NCBI RefSeq assembly: GCF_005795905.1
Contig: NZ_VAWE01000001.1
Location: 3,072,501-3,136,500 of the forward strand
Source: Streptomyces marianii
Lineage (GTDB): Bacteria; Actinomycetota; Actinomycetes; Streptomycetales; Streptomycetaceae
Length of the DNA: 64,000 nucleotides
Direction of reading: 5' to 3'
The first letter of the stretch is position 1, and each line of letters begins with the position of its first letter. The translations under genes and the position numbers were made by a program. Shown here piece after piece: positions 8,448-16,044 of this stretch. The notes below the pieces were generated by a model. That model was not told the origin of the DNA and did no database searches. It saw nothing but the letters and a program-made list of their open reading frames with translations.

Positions 8448-8730
8448 TCCGATCAGGCGTGCTCGCGCAGCCATCAGAACTCTTGACCGAATTGCCGGAG
8501 GCGACCTACCGCCGACCGCAGTGCAGCGATTCGCAGCACAACATCTCCTGCTCATCGGGCTTTTCGTGTCCGGACTTTTCCTCCCGCTCGCCATCCTGGT
8601 TTCCTCAGGAGATGTTGCGACTGACACGCTGCTGACGTCGATTCTCTTCAGCGTCGCCATGGGAGGGGTATTCACAGCCACCGCTTACGCGGAGAGGAAT
8701 CGCCAGCGAGGCTTGAAGAGCACCCGCTGA
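8440..8730 (+). CDS. small membrane protein (96 aa)
   Basis: I chose the ATG at 8440 (M-T-D-P-I-R-R-A-R), which overlaps the previous gene by 8 bp; longer in-frame starts lie inside that gene. There are two transmembrane segments, around residues 38-58 and 64-82, separated by a short acidic loop, and a basic C terminus. It resembles the many small two-helix membrane proteins of unknown function in Streptomyces. Its partnership with the 58-residue protein suggests a two-component membrane unit, possibly orphan immunity to the RHS remnant. Confidence 0.55.
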   Translation: MTDPIRRARAAIRTLDRIAGGDLPPTAVQRFAAQHLLLIGLFVSGLFLPLAILVSSGDVATDTLLTSILFSVAMGGVFTATAYAERNRQRGLKSTR

Positions 8731-8936
8731 ACGAACGGCACCCACAAGGCCACAGTATCGGCGAGTATCCGCCCGGCGTCCGACGAGTTCAACGCTGACC
8801 GAAGGGGTTCGCCGTCCGCGCCCCATCTATGCGGTCGAATGCCTGCCTCGATTCGCCGGCGGCTCCGCCCACCTGACCGGGGACGCCCTGCTCTGTGCCA
8901 ACCTCGTCGATCGACTGAGAGAGGAGAGTCAGCGCC

Positions 8937-9380
8937 ATGTGGGATGGCTGTACCCCGGTCCTGGGCGCGGAGCCCGACCCGCCCCGACGGGAGATCACCG
9001 GCTGGGAGCTTCCGGGCATCGGGGAGATGGACCTCGAGTCGGAGGGCTACCGCATGTCGGTGCTTCCCGCGGACGGCTCCCTGCGTATCGAGCTGGCGTT
9101 CTCCGCTGCCTACGCGGAGTCCGAGTCGGCGCCGTACCGGCCGCTCGGGCCCGTGTCGCTGATCCTGCACGGCGTGCACTCCATCAGCATGGACACCCCC
9201 GGAGCCCCGGCCGACCCGCTGTGGAAGCGGGTACTGCGCGGCGACTCCCAGGACGAGTTGCTCCGCATGGCCTGGGACGAGCAGGAGGACGTCCTGTACA
9301 TGAGCGACGGCGGCACGGTCCTGACCTGCCGGGGCGGCACCTGGCACTGGCAGTTCGCCGGCCGGGCCGCGGACCGGTAG
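8937..9380 (+). CDS. hypothetical protein (147 aa)
   Basis: The start follows GAGAGGAGAG. The product is acidic, soluble and rich in Trp and Glu (E-I-T-G-W-E-L-P-G-I-G-E; W-H-W-Q-F near the end), with no signal peptide or membrane segment. The size, acidity and location near toxin remnants would fit an immunity-type protein, but I recognise no family. About 200 bp of non-coding DNA precede it. Confidence 0.55.
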   Translation: MWDGCTPVLGAEPDPPRREITGWELPGIGEMDLESEGYRMSVLPADGSLRIELAFSAAYAESESAPYRPLGPVSLILHGVHSISMDTPGAPADPLWKRVLRGDSQDELLRMAWDEQEDVLYMSDGGTVLTCRGGTWHWQFAGRAADR

Positions 9381-9498
9381 GGGCTGTACCGTCAGGTCGG
9401 TCCGCCGGAGCCGGTGAGCCGGGGCCGACGGTGGTACCGCGAGCCGGACAGCACCGATCGGGTGAACGCCGCGCGGATTCGACGCCCTGCACCGTCTC

Positions 9499-9526
9499 GC
9501 CGGGTTTAGCTTTCGCTAAACTCGGC
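9499..9526. promoter_or_regulatory. palindromic operator upstream of higBA
   Basis: The 12-bp arms (9499-9510 and 9515-9526) pair with one mismatch around TTTC; the core reads TTTAGC-N4-GCTAAA. It lies 16 bp upstream of the higB GTG, so it should overlap the promoter. XRE-type HigA antitoxins usually autoregulate through such palindromes. Confidence 0.65.
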
Positions 9527-9542
9527 GAGAGGCGGCACATAC

Positions 9543-9923
9543 GTGGCGGAGCACTGGGACGTCTATCTGACGAGCGAGGTGGATCAATGGCTCAACGACC
9601 TGGAGAAGGCGGATCCCACGTCGTACGTGCAGGTCAACCAAGCCATCTGGGTCCTCGCCTGCAACGGGCCCGCCGAAGGGCGGCCGCTGGTGGACCGGGT
9701 CAAGGGATCCGTTCTGCACAATCTCAAGGAGCTGCGCCCCGGCTCGGCGGGTCGCAGCGAAGTCCGCATCCTGTTCATGTTCGATCCCTGGCGCTCGTCG
9801 GTCCTGCTGGTCGCAGGCGACAAGGCAGGTGACTGGAACGCCTGGTACGCCAGGACGATCCCCTTGGCAGAACGCCTGTACGCGGAGTACGTAACCGCCC
9901 GCACGGAGGAGCTGGAACGGTGA
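9543..9923 (+). CDS. higB: HigB/RelE-superfamily toxin (phage Gp49-like)
   Basis: The 126-residue protein begins with GTG. It shows the Gp49/HigB pattern: W-D-V-Y-L-T-S-E-V-D-Q-W-L at the start, L-K-E-L-R-P then R-S-E-V-R-I-L-F-M-F-D-P in the middle, and V-L-L-V-A-G-D-K-A-G-D-W-N-x-W-Y near residue 95. Family members cleave mRNA at the ribosome. The downstream antitoxin overlaps by 4 bp (ATGA-type coupling). Toxin-first order is characteristic of higBA. Confidence 0.85.
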   Translation: MAEHWDVYLTSEVDQWLNDLEKADPTSYVQVNQAIWVLACNGPAEGRPLVDRVKGSVLHNLKELRPGSAGRSEVRILFMFDPWRSSVLLVAGDKAGDWNAWYARTIPLAERLYAEYVTARTEELER

Positions 9924-10243
9924 CCGGACGGATCAAGTGGTCGGCGAGTGGACACCGCGAGCGTGCCGAAGAGCTCGCGGGCGGCCACGACGCCTTCGCA
10001 CGAGGGGCCGAGCGGCTGCTGGCGGAGGCCCGCGCATGGCGGCTCACCGAGATGCGGGAGGAACGCGGCTACACCCAGGCGCAGGTCGCCGAGCGCATGG
10101 GCGTGAGCAAGGGACGCGTGTCGCAGATCGAGAGCGGACAGGTGTCTGGGACCGACATCATGGCGCGCTACATCCAGGCGCTCGGAGGCAGCCTGATGCT
10201 GGTGGCGGTCTTCGACGACGGCGACCTGCGCAAGGTCGGGTGA
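9920..10243 (+). CDS. higA: HigA-type XRE antitoxin
   Basis: The 107-residue protein has an N-terminal toxin-binding extension and then an XRE helix-turn-helix at about residues 45-75 (R-G-Y-T-Q-A-Q-V-A-E-R-M-G-V-S-K-G-R-V-S-Q-I-E-S-G). A short C-terminal strand (L-M-L-V-A-V-F-D-D-G) follows. It starts inside the toxin's last codons, so the two are co-translated. It probably neutralises HigB and represses the operon at 9499-9526. Confidence 0.85.
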   Translation: MTGRIKWSASGHRERAEELAGGHDAFARGAERLLAEARAWRLTEMREERGYTQAQVAERMGVSKGRVSQIESGQVSGTDIMARYIQALGGSLMLVAVFDDGDLRKVG

Positions 10244-10321
10244 AGACGGGCGGGCGCACGCCACAGCGGCACCACCGGCAGGGCGCCCCCGTGTCCACGC
10301 CCTGATCGACGGCACCTTGGT

Positions 10322-11935
10322 TCATCGAGGACGGGAAACGGACGGACATCCTGGCGGGACGATCGCCCCGCCGGGGCCGGGGAGTACCGGACTCGCGGGG
10401 CGTCGGCGCAGGGCGACGAGCGCCACCGCGCAGGCGAGCGCCCCCAGCACGAAGCCGTACGGCGGGGTGTGCCCCGAGGGCGCGGTCTCGTACACCAGCC
10501 CGGCGGAGAGCACCATCAGCACCCGGACGACCGGGGAGTTCCGAGCGGGTACCGTCGCGGCGACGGCCACCGTACCCCACAGCAGGTACCACGGCTGCAC
10601 CATCGGTGAGAGCGCCACCAGCGCCAGCAGCGACAGCCCCAGGCCGTACACGGGATCGAGGGGCCGGCGGTCGCGCCACGGGAGCACCGTCCGGAAGGCG
10701 AGGAAGACGATCAGCGCGAGCGCGGCGGCGAGGCCGATCGTCTGCACCGCGCCCTTCACGGCGCCGAGTTCGGCACCCGCGAGGGCCCGCGCGGCGAGCC
10801 CCGCGCCCTGGCCCAGGTCACTGGTGATCGACAGGGGTGTGTGTATGGTCCCGGCGACGCTCTGCGTCCGCAGCCAGCCGAAGCCGGTGCCGCCGAGCAG
10901 CGAGGCGGCGGCCACGACGGCGGCGGCCACCAGCCCGGGGCCGGGCATGGCCTTCACCACGCGCCGCACCAGGGGCCCTTCGCCCCGGCGCACCGCGATC
11001 AGCCCGATGAAGAGCAGGGCGAGCGCCGCCGGGGACTTGATCATCACGGCGAGGGCGACGACCGCACTGCCCGTCAGCGGCCTCCCGCGCAACGCCAGCA
11101 GGACCCCGGTCAGCATGAGGCCGATCATCAGGCCGTCGTTGTGCGCGCCGCCGACGACGTGCAGCAGCAGGAGCGGGTTGAGGACGGCCAGCCACAGCGC
11201 CCGGCGCTCGTCCGCCCCGCACTCGACGGCCAGACCGCGCACCGCCCACACGATGAGGAGGAGCGCGGCGACGGCGACCAGCCGCATCCCGAGCACGGCG
11301 GGCACGACGGTGCCGCCCGTACCCCACACCACGGCCTTCGCCAGCAGCAGGAACACCGGACCGTACGGCGCCGGGGTGTCCGTCCAGTGACCTCCGACGC
11401 TCGCCGCCGCGTCGGCGCCGAGCGAGTCCGGGCCGAGCACCGACGGCCCGTGGCTGTACACGTCGTGGCCCTCGAGGACCATCGCTCCCTGGGCGATGTA
11501 GCTGTAGACGTCGGCACTGTGGAGCGGTGGCGCGAGGACGAACGGCGCGGCCCACCAGCCGAGGGTGACGAGGGCGTGCCGGACACCGGGCCCCTTGCCG
11601 CCGTCGCCGTCGCCGTCCCTGGCCCTGTCGCCGTCGCCGTCGCCGTCGCGCAGCCTGCCGTACGCCCACCAGGCCAGCACCAGCAGCGTCAGCCCGGCGT
11701 ACGCGAGGACGGCGCCCGCCGTGGTCACCGCGGATCCGTACGTACCCCACAGCCCCCACGGCTCGCGCACCGGAAGGGCTCCGGCGACCGTGCCCCCGGC
11801 CGCCACGGCCAGCGCCCCGGCCGTTCCCAGCCGGCGCGCGCCGGCCGCACTCCGCATCCACATGAGCAGCAGGTCCGTCCCCACCAGGTCTGCCGGCCGG
11901 CGCCGGGTCGCAGCCGGGTCACGCAGCCGGGTCAC
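10322..11935 (-). CDS. MptB-like polyprenol-phosphomannose-dependent alpha-1,6-mannosyltransferase
   Basis: The 537-residue polytopic membrane protein has about 12 hydrophobic helices. The GT-C signature is S-A-D-V-Y-S-Y-I-A-Q-G around residues 140-150, followed by G-H-D-V-Y. MptB-type enzymes extend lipid-linked mannans with mannose from polyprenyl-phosphate. A low-complexity Asp/Gly loop (R-D-G-D-G-D-G-D and similar, residues 95-115), encoded by a GTCGCC repeat at about 11590-11650, lies between helices. The GTG at 11935 is the listed start; an ATG 72 bp inside is an alternative. It is monocistronic, and the specific glycan product is unknown. Confidence 0.75.
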   Translation of the reverse strand: MTRLRDPAATRRRPADLVGTDLLLMWMRSAAGARRLGTAGALAVAAGGTVAGALPVREPWGLWGTYGSAVTTAGAVLAYAGLTLLVLAWWAYGRLRDGDGDGDRARDGDGDGGKGPGVRHALVTLGWWAAPFVLAPPLHSADVYSYIAQGAMVLEGHDVYSHGPSVLGPDSLGADAAASVGGHWTDTPAPYGPVFLLLAKAVVWGTGGTVVPAVLGMRLVAVAALLLIVWAVRGLAVECGADERRALWLAVLNPLLLLHVVGGAHNDGLMIGLMLTGVLLALRGRPLTGSAVVALAVMIKSPAALALLFIGLIAVRRGEGPLVRRVVKAMPGPGLVAAAVVAAASLLGGTGFGWLRTQSVAGTIHTPLSITSDLGQGAGLAARALAGAELGAVKGAVQTIGLAAALALIVFLAFRTVLPWRDRRPLDPVYGLGLSLLALVALSPMVQPWYLLWGTVAVAATVPARNSPVVRVLMVLSAGLVYETAPSGHTPPYGFVLGALACAVALVALRRRPASPVLPGPGGAIVPPGCPSVSRPR

Positions 11936-12007
11936 AAGGACTGCCGAGCCTACAGCGCCCTTCCCCGCAGGGTCGGCTGGCCGTTCACGGGCCGTTCGCG
12001 GGGCCGC

Positions 12008-12661
12008 TCAGCGGGCGTGGAGCATGTACGTGTTCTCCAGCTCGTCCTGCACGACGGTGGCCTTCTTGTCCGCCGTCCGCACGTGCATGTCCTCGTCCGG
12101 CGTGTGGGTGCGGAACCGCCAGCCGTCCGGCAACCGCAACCGCTCGCCGAGGGAGGCCAGGGAGTCCATCGTCTGGCCCGGGTCCACGGTGTGCGAGTAC
12201 GCCTGCAGCACGAACGTCCGGCCGTCGGAGTCCTCGAGCGCGTACACGGGCCTGCCGGCCTTCAGCACGTACTCGGTGTCCCGGTCCACGGTGGTGGTCA
12301 CGTAGTGCTTCCTGCCCGCACCGGCGGAGACGTCGACGTCCGGCGGGATACGGACATCGGCGGCCCAGCGGGCCTGAAGGCCGTCGAACTTCTCGACGTC
12401 GCCCCAGTTGTAGGTGGTGACCTCGTCGATCGTCCAGAACCGGGGGCCGTTCAGGAGGACGGCGGGGACGCCGAACCGCGCGGCCAAGGCTCCGGCGTCC
12501 AGCGCGTTCCACTTGTCGGGGGGGCAGTCGTTGAGGCCGTAGGTGTTGTAGACGGCGCCCTTGAGGCCGCCGTTCCCGTCCGGCGAGATCAGCACGACCT
12601 CGCCGTACCGCTCGTCGCGCATGCCGCTCAGGTGCCGGGAACGCTTCGCCGGGTCGGACAT
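12008..12661 (-). CDS. conserved hypothetical protein (217 aa)
   Basis: A strong AGGAGG precedes the ATG. The product is soluble and acidic, with no signal or membrane segment. Distinct stretches are Y-N-T-Y-G-L-N-D-C-P near residue 38 and P-R-F-W-T-I-D-E-V near residue 72. It has the look of a Streptomyces housekeeping-like unknown. Its start is 12 bp from the end of the ATPase gene upstream on the same strand, so the two may form an operon. Confidence 0.6.
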   Translation of the reverse strand: MSDPAKRSRHLSGMRDERYGEVVLISPDGNGGLKGAVYNTYGLNDCPPDKWNALDAGALAARFGVPAVLLNGPRFWTIDEVTTYNWGDVEKFDGLQARWAADVRIPPDVDVSAGAGRKHYVTTTVDRDTEYVLKAGRPVYALEDSDGRTFVLQAYSHTVDPGQTMDSLASLGERLRLPDGWRFRTHTPDEDMHVRTADKKATVVQDELENTYMLHAR

Positions 12662-12673
12662 GGCTCCTCCTTG

Positions 12674-13195
12674 TCACGGCCCGTCGTCCACGGCTGCGGG
12701 AACCGTGGCGGCGGGCCGGGGCCCGCCGAGAGGCGGGCCCGGGTCGTGACGCGCGTCGTCCACTCCCTCCAGATCAGCACACCCGGAACGCCCCCGCACG
12801 CCGTCGCCGATCTCGAACCACACCGTCTTCCCGATGCCGCATGCCCGCGGGTGGGCACCCCAGGCGTCCGCGAGCGCCGCGACCAGCGCGAGTCCGCGCC
12901 CCGACTCGTCGTCGGGTGCGGCGGTACGCGGGCACGGCAGCACATCGCTCGCGTCCGACACCTCGACCCGCAGCACGCCGTCGCCGCCCAGCACGCACCG
13001 GGCCCGCACCTCACGGCCCGGCGGGACGCGGGCGTGCCGGCAGGCGTTCGTCACCAGCTCACCGAGCAGCAGCACGGCCGTCTCGGTCAGGTCGTCGGGG
13101 AGCTTCCACTCCCGCGACTGCTCGGCCAGGAACGCACGAGCCCGGCCCGCGCTCCGCGGGCTGCGGGGCAGCCGCCACTCGATGTGCTGATTCAT
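12674..13195 (-). CDS. GHKL ATP-binding protein (SpoIIAB/anti-sigma-like)
   Basis: The 173-residue HATPase_c_2 protein carries an N-box E-L-V-T-N-A-C-R-H-A near residue 46 and the G1-type motif E-S-G-R-G-L-A-L-V near residue 98. It lacks the extra domains of histidine kinases. Streptomyces has dozens of these, often beside XRE-DUF5753 and DUF397 genes, and some act as anti-sigma or serine kinases. It is divergent from the XRE gene at 13297 across about 100 bp, so the two likely share a control region. Confidence 0.8.
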   Translation of the reverse strand: MNQHIEWRLPRSPRSAGRARAFLAEQSREWKLPDDLTETAVLLLGELVTNACRHARVPPGREVRARCVLGGDGVLRVEVSDASDVLPCPRTAAPDDESGRGLALVAALADAWGAHPRACGIGKTVWFEIGDGVRGRSGCADLEGVDDARHDPGPPLGGPRPAATVPAAVDDGP

Positions 13196-13296
13196 GGCTC
13201 ATACGCTGCTGGCGCCGCCAGGGCCTGATGAAGTAACGACATGAGTACGCACGGTGGTTGTACCCGACGCGTACACCTGGGACGGGGAGGGCGACC

Positions 13297-14091
13297 ATGA
13301 CGGAGACCTGGCGGTACTGCGGCAACCAGATCAAACTGTGGCGGACGGAGGCGGGCGTCAGCCGCGAGGAGCTCGGCAAGGAGGCGAACTACGAGTACGA
13401 GACGGTCAAGTCGATGGAACAGGGGCGCCGCAAGCCGAGCGCCAGGCTGCTCCAGGTCGCGGACCAGATGTGCGGGGCGCAGGGGAAGCTGCTGGCGGCG
13501 CTGGAGTTCCTGAAGCCGGAGCCGTTTCCGGCACGGGCCAAGGAGTTCATGGCCATCGAGGCGGAGGCGGTCTCCAGGCACGCTTACGACGCGCTCCTGA
13601 TCCCGGGGCTGCTCCAGACCGAGGAGTACGCGCGGGCGTTGATCCGCGAGAGCCATCCGCCGCTGGACGACGAGACGGTCGAGGAGCGGGTGCGCGCACG
13701 ACTGCAACGCCAGGAGGCGCTGACGCGGAGGTCCGGCACGGTCTTCGGTTTCGTGCTCAACGAAGCGAGTCTGCGGACGATGGTCGGAGGTGAGAAGGCG
13801 ATGAAGGGGCAGCTGGAGCACATCCTGGAGGCGGGCGAACCGCGCAACGTATCGGTGCAGGTCCTGCCCCGCGGCAGATGCAACGGCCTGGCGCTCAACG
13901 GCTCGATGGTCCTGCTGGAGACCGCCGAGCACGACCGCTACGCCTATGTCGAGGCGCCGAAGACCAGCGCGCTCCACTCGGATCCCTGCACCGTCAGTGC
14001 GCTGACCGAGGCGCATGGAATGATCCGCATGCAGGCCCTCGGCAGCGGGGAGTCGGCGGACTTCATCAGGCAAGTGGCGGAGGAGCTATGA
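13297..14091 (+). CDS. XRE-family regulator with DUF5753 domain (WhiJ-like)
   Basis: This is a 264-residue regulator. The helix-turn-helix occupies residues 8-60 (A-G-V-S-R-E-E-L-G-K-E-A-N-Y-E-Y-E-T-V-K). The DUF5753 effector domain starts near residue 90 (L-I-P-G-L-L-Q-T-E-E-Y-A-R-A-L is its usual entry motif). I used the ATG at 13297 because GGGGAGGG lies upstream. The stop overlaps the DUF397 start by 4 bp. Such pairs (WhiJ, AbaA and paralogues) control development or antibiotic production, with the DUF397 partner counteracting the HTH protein. Confidence 0.85.
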   Translation: MTETWRYCGNQIKLWRTEAGVSREELGKEANYEYETVKSMEQGRRKPSARLLQVADQMCGAQGKLLAALEFLKPEPFPARAKEFMAIEAEAVSRHAYDALLIPGLLQTEEYARALIRESHPPLDDETVEERVRARLQRQEALTRRSGTVFGFVLNEASLRTMVGGEKAMKGQLEHILEAGEPRNVSVQVLPRGRCNGLALNGSMVLLETAEHDRYAYVEAPKTSALHSDPCTVSALTEAHGMIRMQALGSGESADFIRQVAEEL

Positions 14092-14390
14092 GCGACATAC
14101 TCACGTGGTTCAAATCCAGCTACAGCGACAGCGAGGGCGGCGACTGCGTCGAGGTCGCCCTGGAATGGCGCAAGTCCAGCCACAGCGATGACCAGGGCGG
14201 CGCCTGCGTCGAAGTCGCCCTCGATTGGCGCAAGTCCAGTCACAGCGACAGCCAGGGCGGCGACTGCGTCGAGATGGCCGCCTGCCCCCACAGCGTCCAC
14301 GTCCGTGACTCCAAGCTCGGCGAGGACGGCCCGCGCTTCGCCGTCGCCGGTGCCGCGTGGACCCGCTTCCTCGGCGGTGTCTCCGCATGA
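14088..14390 (+). CDS. DUF397 protein with three tandem DUF397 motifs
   Basis: In 100 residues this protein carries three consecutive copies of the DUF397 N-terminal motif W-x-K-S-S-x-S-x-x-x-G-G-x-C-V-E-x-A, at residues 7-24, 29-46 and 51-68. It then has the single usual C-terminal part (V-H-V-R-D-S-K ... F-A-V-A-G-A-A-W-T-R-F-L). Normal DUF397 proteins have one copy. The start overlaps the upstream stop (ATGA), and its own stop overlaps the P450 start the same way. It is presumed to be the partner of the XRE-DUF5753 regulator. Confidence 0.85.
   Translation: MSDILTWFKSSYSDSEGGDCVEVALEWRKSSHSDDQGGACVEVALDWRKSSHSDSQGGDCVEMAACPHSVHVRDSKLGEDGPRFAVAGAAWTRFLGGVSA
14106..14303 (+). repeat. three tandem 66-bp in-frame repeats in DUF397 gene
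   Basis: The units start at the Trp codons at 14106, 14172 and 14238. All share the same motif and close nucleotide identity, so they arose by recent in-frame duplication. Confidence 0.85.
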
Positions 14391-15754
14391 CGACGAGCGC
14401 ACGCGTGCCCGGCCCGGCCGGCCTGCCCTTATTAGGGTCGATGTTCGACCTCAAGCGGGACTCCCTCGGCACGTACCTCGCCGCCCGCCGGGCGCACGGC
14501 GACGTCGTCCGCTTCACCGCCGGGCCCCCGGGGCTGCGGATGGAGCTGTACGCGGTGTTCTCGGCGGAGGGCGCCCAGCAGGTGCTGGCGACCGACTCGG
14601 CCAACTTCCGCAAGGACAACGCCTTCTACCAGGAGGTCCGGGAGTCCTTCGGCAACGGACTGCTGACCAGCCAGGACGAGGACTACCTGCGGCAGCGGCG
14701 GCTCATGCAGCCGCTTTTCACCCGCCGCCGCGTGGACGGCTACGCCTCCGCCGTCACCGAGGAGACCGCCGGGCTCCTCGACCGCTGGGCCTCGGCCCCG
14801 GACGGCACGGTCGACGTCGTCGACGAGATGACGCGGCTGGCACTGCGGGCGGTGGCGCGCATCCTGTTCGGCACGGACGTCGAGGCGGCGGTTCCCGTCG
14901 TCGAGCGCTGCTTCCCGGTCATCGGCGACTACACGCTCCGGCGCGGGTACTCCCCCGTCAACCCGCCGCGCAGCTGGCCCACTCCGGACAACCGCCGGGC
15001 CGCGTCCGCGACGGAAGAGCTGTACGGGGTGTGCGACCGGATCATCGAGGAGCGCCGCGCGGAGGGGGACGCGGCGAAGGGCGACGACCTGCTGACCCTG
15101 CTCGCCCGGGCGGAGAGCTCCGAGGACGGGGCCCTGGACGCCTCCGAGATCCGGGACCAGGTGCTGATCTTCCTGCTCGCCGGGCACGAGACGACGGCCA
15201 CCTCGCTGGCGTTCGCGCTCCATCTGCTCGCCCGGCACCCGGAGCAGCAGTCCCGGGCCCGTGCCGAGGCCGTGCGCATCCTGGGGGACCGCAGGCCCGA
15301 GGCGTACGACCTCGACGCGCTGCCGTACCTCACGCAGGTGCTGAAGGAGGCGATGCGGCTCTACCCGGCCGCTCCGGTCATCGGCCGCCGCGCGGTCGCG
15401 GACGCGGTGGTCGGCGGGCACACGATCCCGGCCGGTGCGGACGTGGTCGTGGCGCCGTGGGTGACGCACCGGCACCCCCGCTACTGGGAGGACCCGGACC
15501 GCTTCGACCCGGAGCGGTTCGCCCCGGGCGCGGACAAGGACCGTCCGCGCTACGCCTGGTTCCCGTTCGGCGGAGGGCCGCGCGCCTGCATCGGCCAGCA
15601 CTTCTCGATGCTGGAGTCCGTGCTCGCGCTCGCCATGATCCTGCGCGGGTACGAACTGGAGGCGGTGGACGAGCGGGTCCCGGTCGACGCGGCGATCACC
15701 CTGCGCGCCAAGGGCCCGGCGCGCTGCCGGCTGCGGCCCACCGGGGGCGGGTGA
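14387..15754 (+). CDS. cytochrome P450
   Basis: The 455-residue P450 has an I-helix A-G-H-E-T-T-A-T-S near residue 265, an E-x-x-R in K-E-A-M-R-L-Y-P near residue 320, and a heme-binding F-P-F-G-G-G-P-R-A-C-I-G with the thiolate Cys near residue 401. The sequence is closer to the CYP102/CYP4-like group than to typical CYP105/107 secondary-metabolism P450s. No ferredoxin gene adjoins it. The start ATG at 14387 overlaps the DUF397 stop by 4 bp, so it is translated in one unit with the regulator pair. Codons 15 and 16 (14429-14434) are both TTA, the rare codon read by bldA tRNA, which predicts developmental control of translation. The substrate is unknown. Confidence 0.88.
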   Translation: MTTSARVPGPAGLPLLGSMFDLKRDSLGTYLAARRAHGDVVRFTAGPPGLRMELYAVFSAEGAQQVLATDSANFRKDNAFYQEVRESFGNGLLTSQDEDYLRQRRLMQPLFTRRRVDGYASAVTEETAGLLDRWASAPDGTVDVVDEMTRLALRAVARILFGTDVEAAVPVVERCFPVIGDYTLRRGYSPVNPPRSWPTPDNRRAASATEELYGVCDRIIEERRAEGDAAKGDDLLTLLARAESSEDGALDASEIRDQVLIFLLAGHETTATSLAFALHLLARHPEQQSRARAEAVRILGDRRPEAYDLDALPYLTQVLKEAMRLYPAAPVIGRRAVADAVVGGHTIPAGADVVVAPWVTHRHPRYWEDPDRFDPERFAPGADKDRPRYAWFPFGGGPRACIGQHFSMLESVLALAMILRGYELEAVDERVPVDAAITLRAKGPARCRLRPTGGG

Positions 15755-15879
15755 CGCCGGCGGGCCGAGGTCTGCCCGCCGGGCCGGCGGGTGTCCCGCT
15801 CCCTCGGTTTCGGACACGCCCGTCCGACGGAGTTCCGGGAGCGGCTCGGCCGGACGACGGGCGGCGGTGGAGGACGCGT
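15755..15879. other. convergent intergenic region before terminator
   Basis: This is GC-rich non-coding DNA between the P450 stop and the strong hairpin. No gene is seen here, nor between the hairpin and 16044. Confidence 0.4.
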
Positions 15880-15916
15880 CAGGGGCCGGTCGCTCGATGC
15901 GAGCGACCGGCCCCTG
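15880..15916. terminator. 17-bp perfect bidirectional hairpin
   Basis: The arms at 15880-15896 and 15900-15916 are perfectly complementary around ATG. It lies between the convergent P450 and alkB genes, where a shared terminator is expected. Confidence 0.8.
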
Positions 15917-16044
15917 GTACGTCGCGTACCCGGCGAGCCGCAGCGGCGCGGTCTCCATGCCACCGGAGCCGGCCAGGGCACGGGAGACAGACCGGCTGCG
16001 CGGGAGACGGACCGGCTGTGCGGGGCCACGACGGCCCGGGCCCC

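Noticed and set aside
10317..13236. Very long open frames opposite the mannosyltransferase and ATPase genes
   Set aside because: These are antisense shadows of high-GC genes, rich in Arg/Gly/Pro with no domain pattern.
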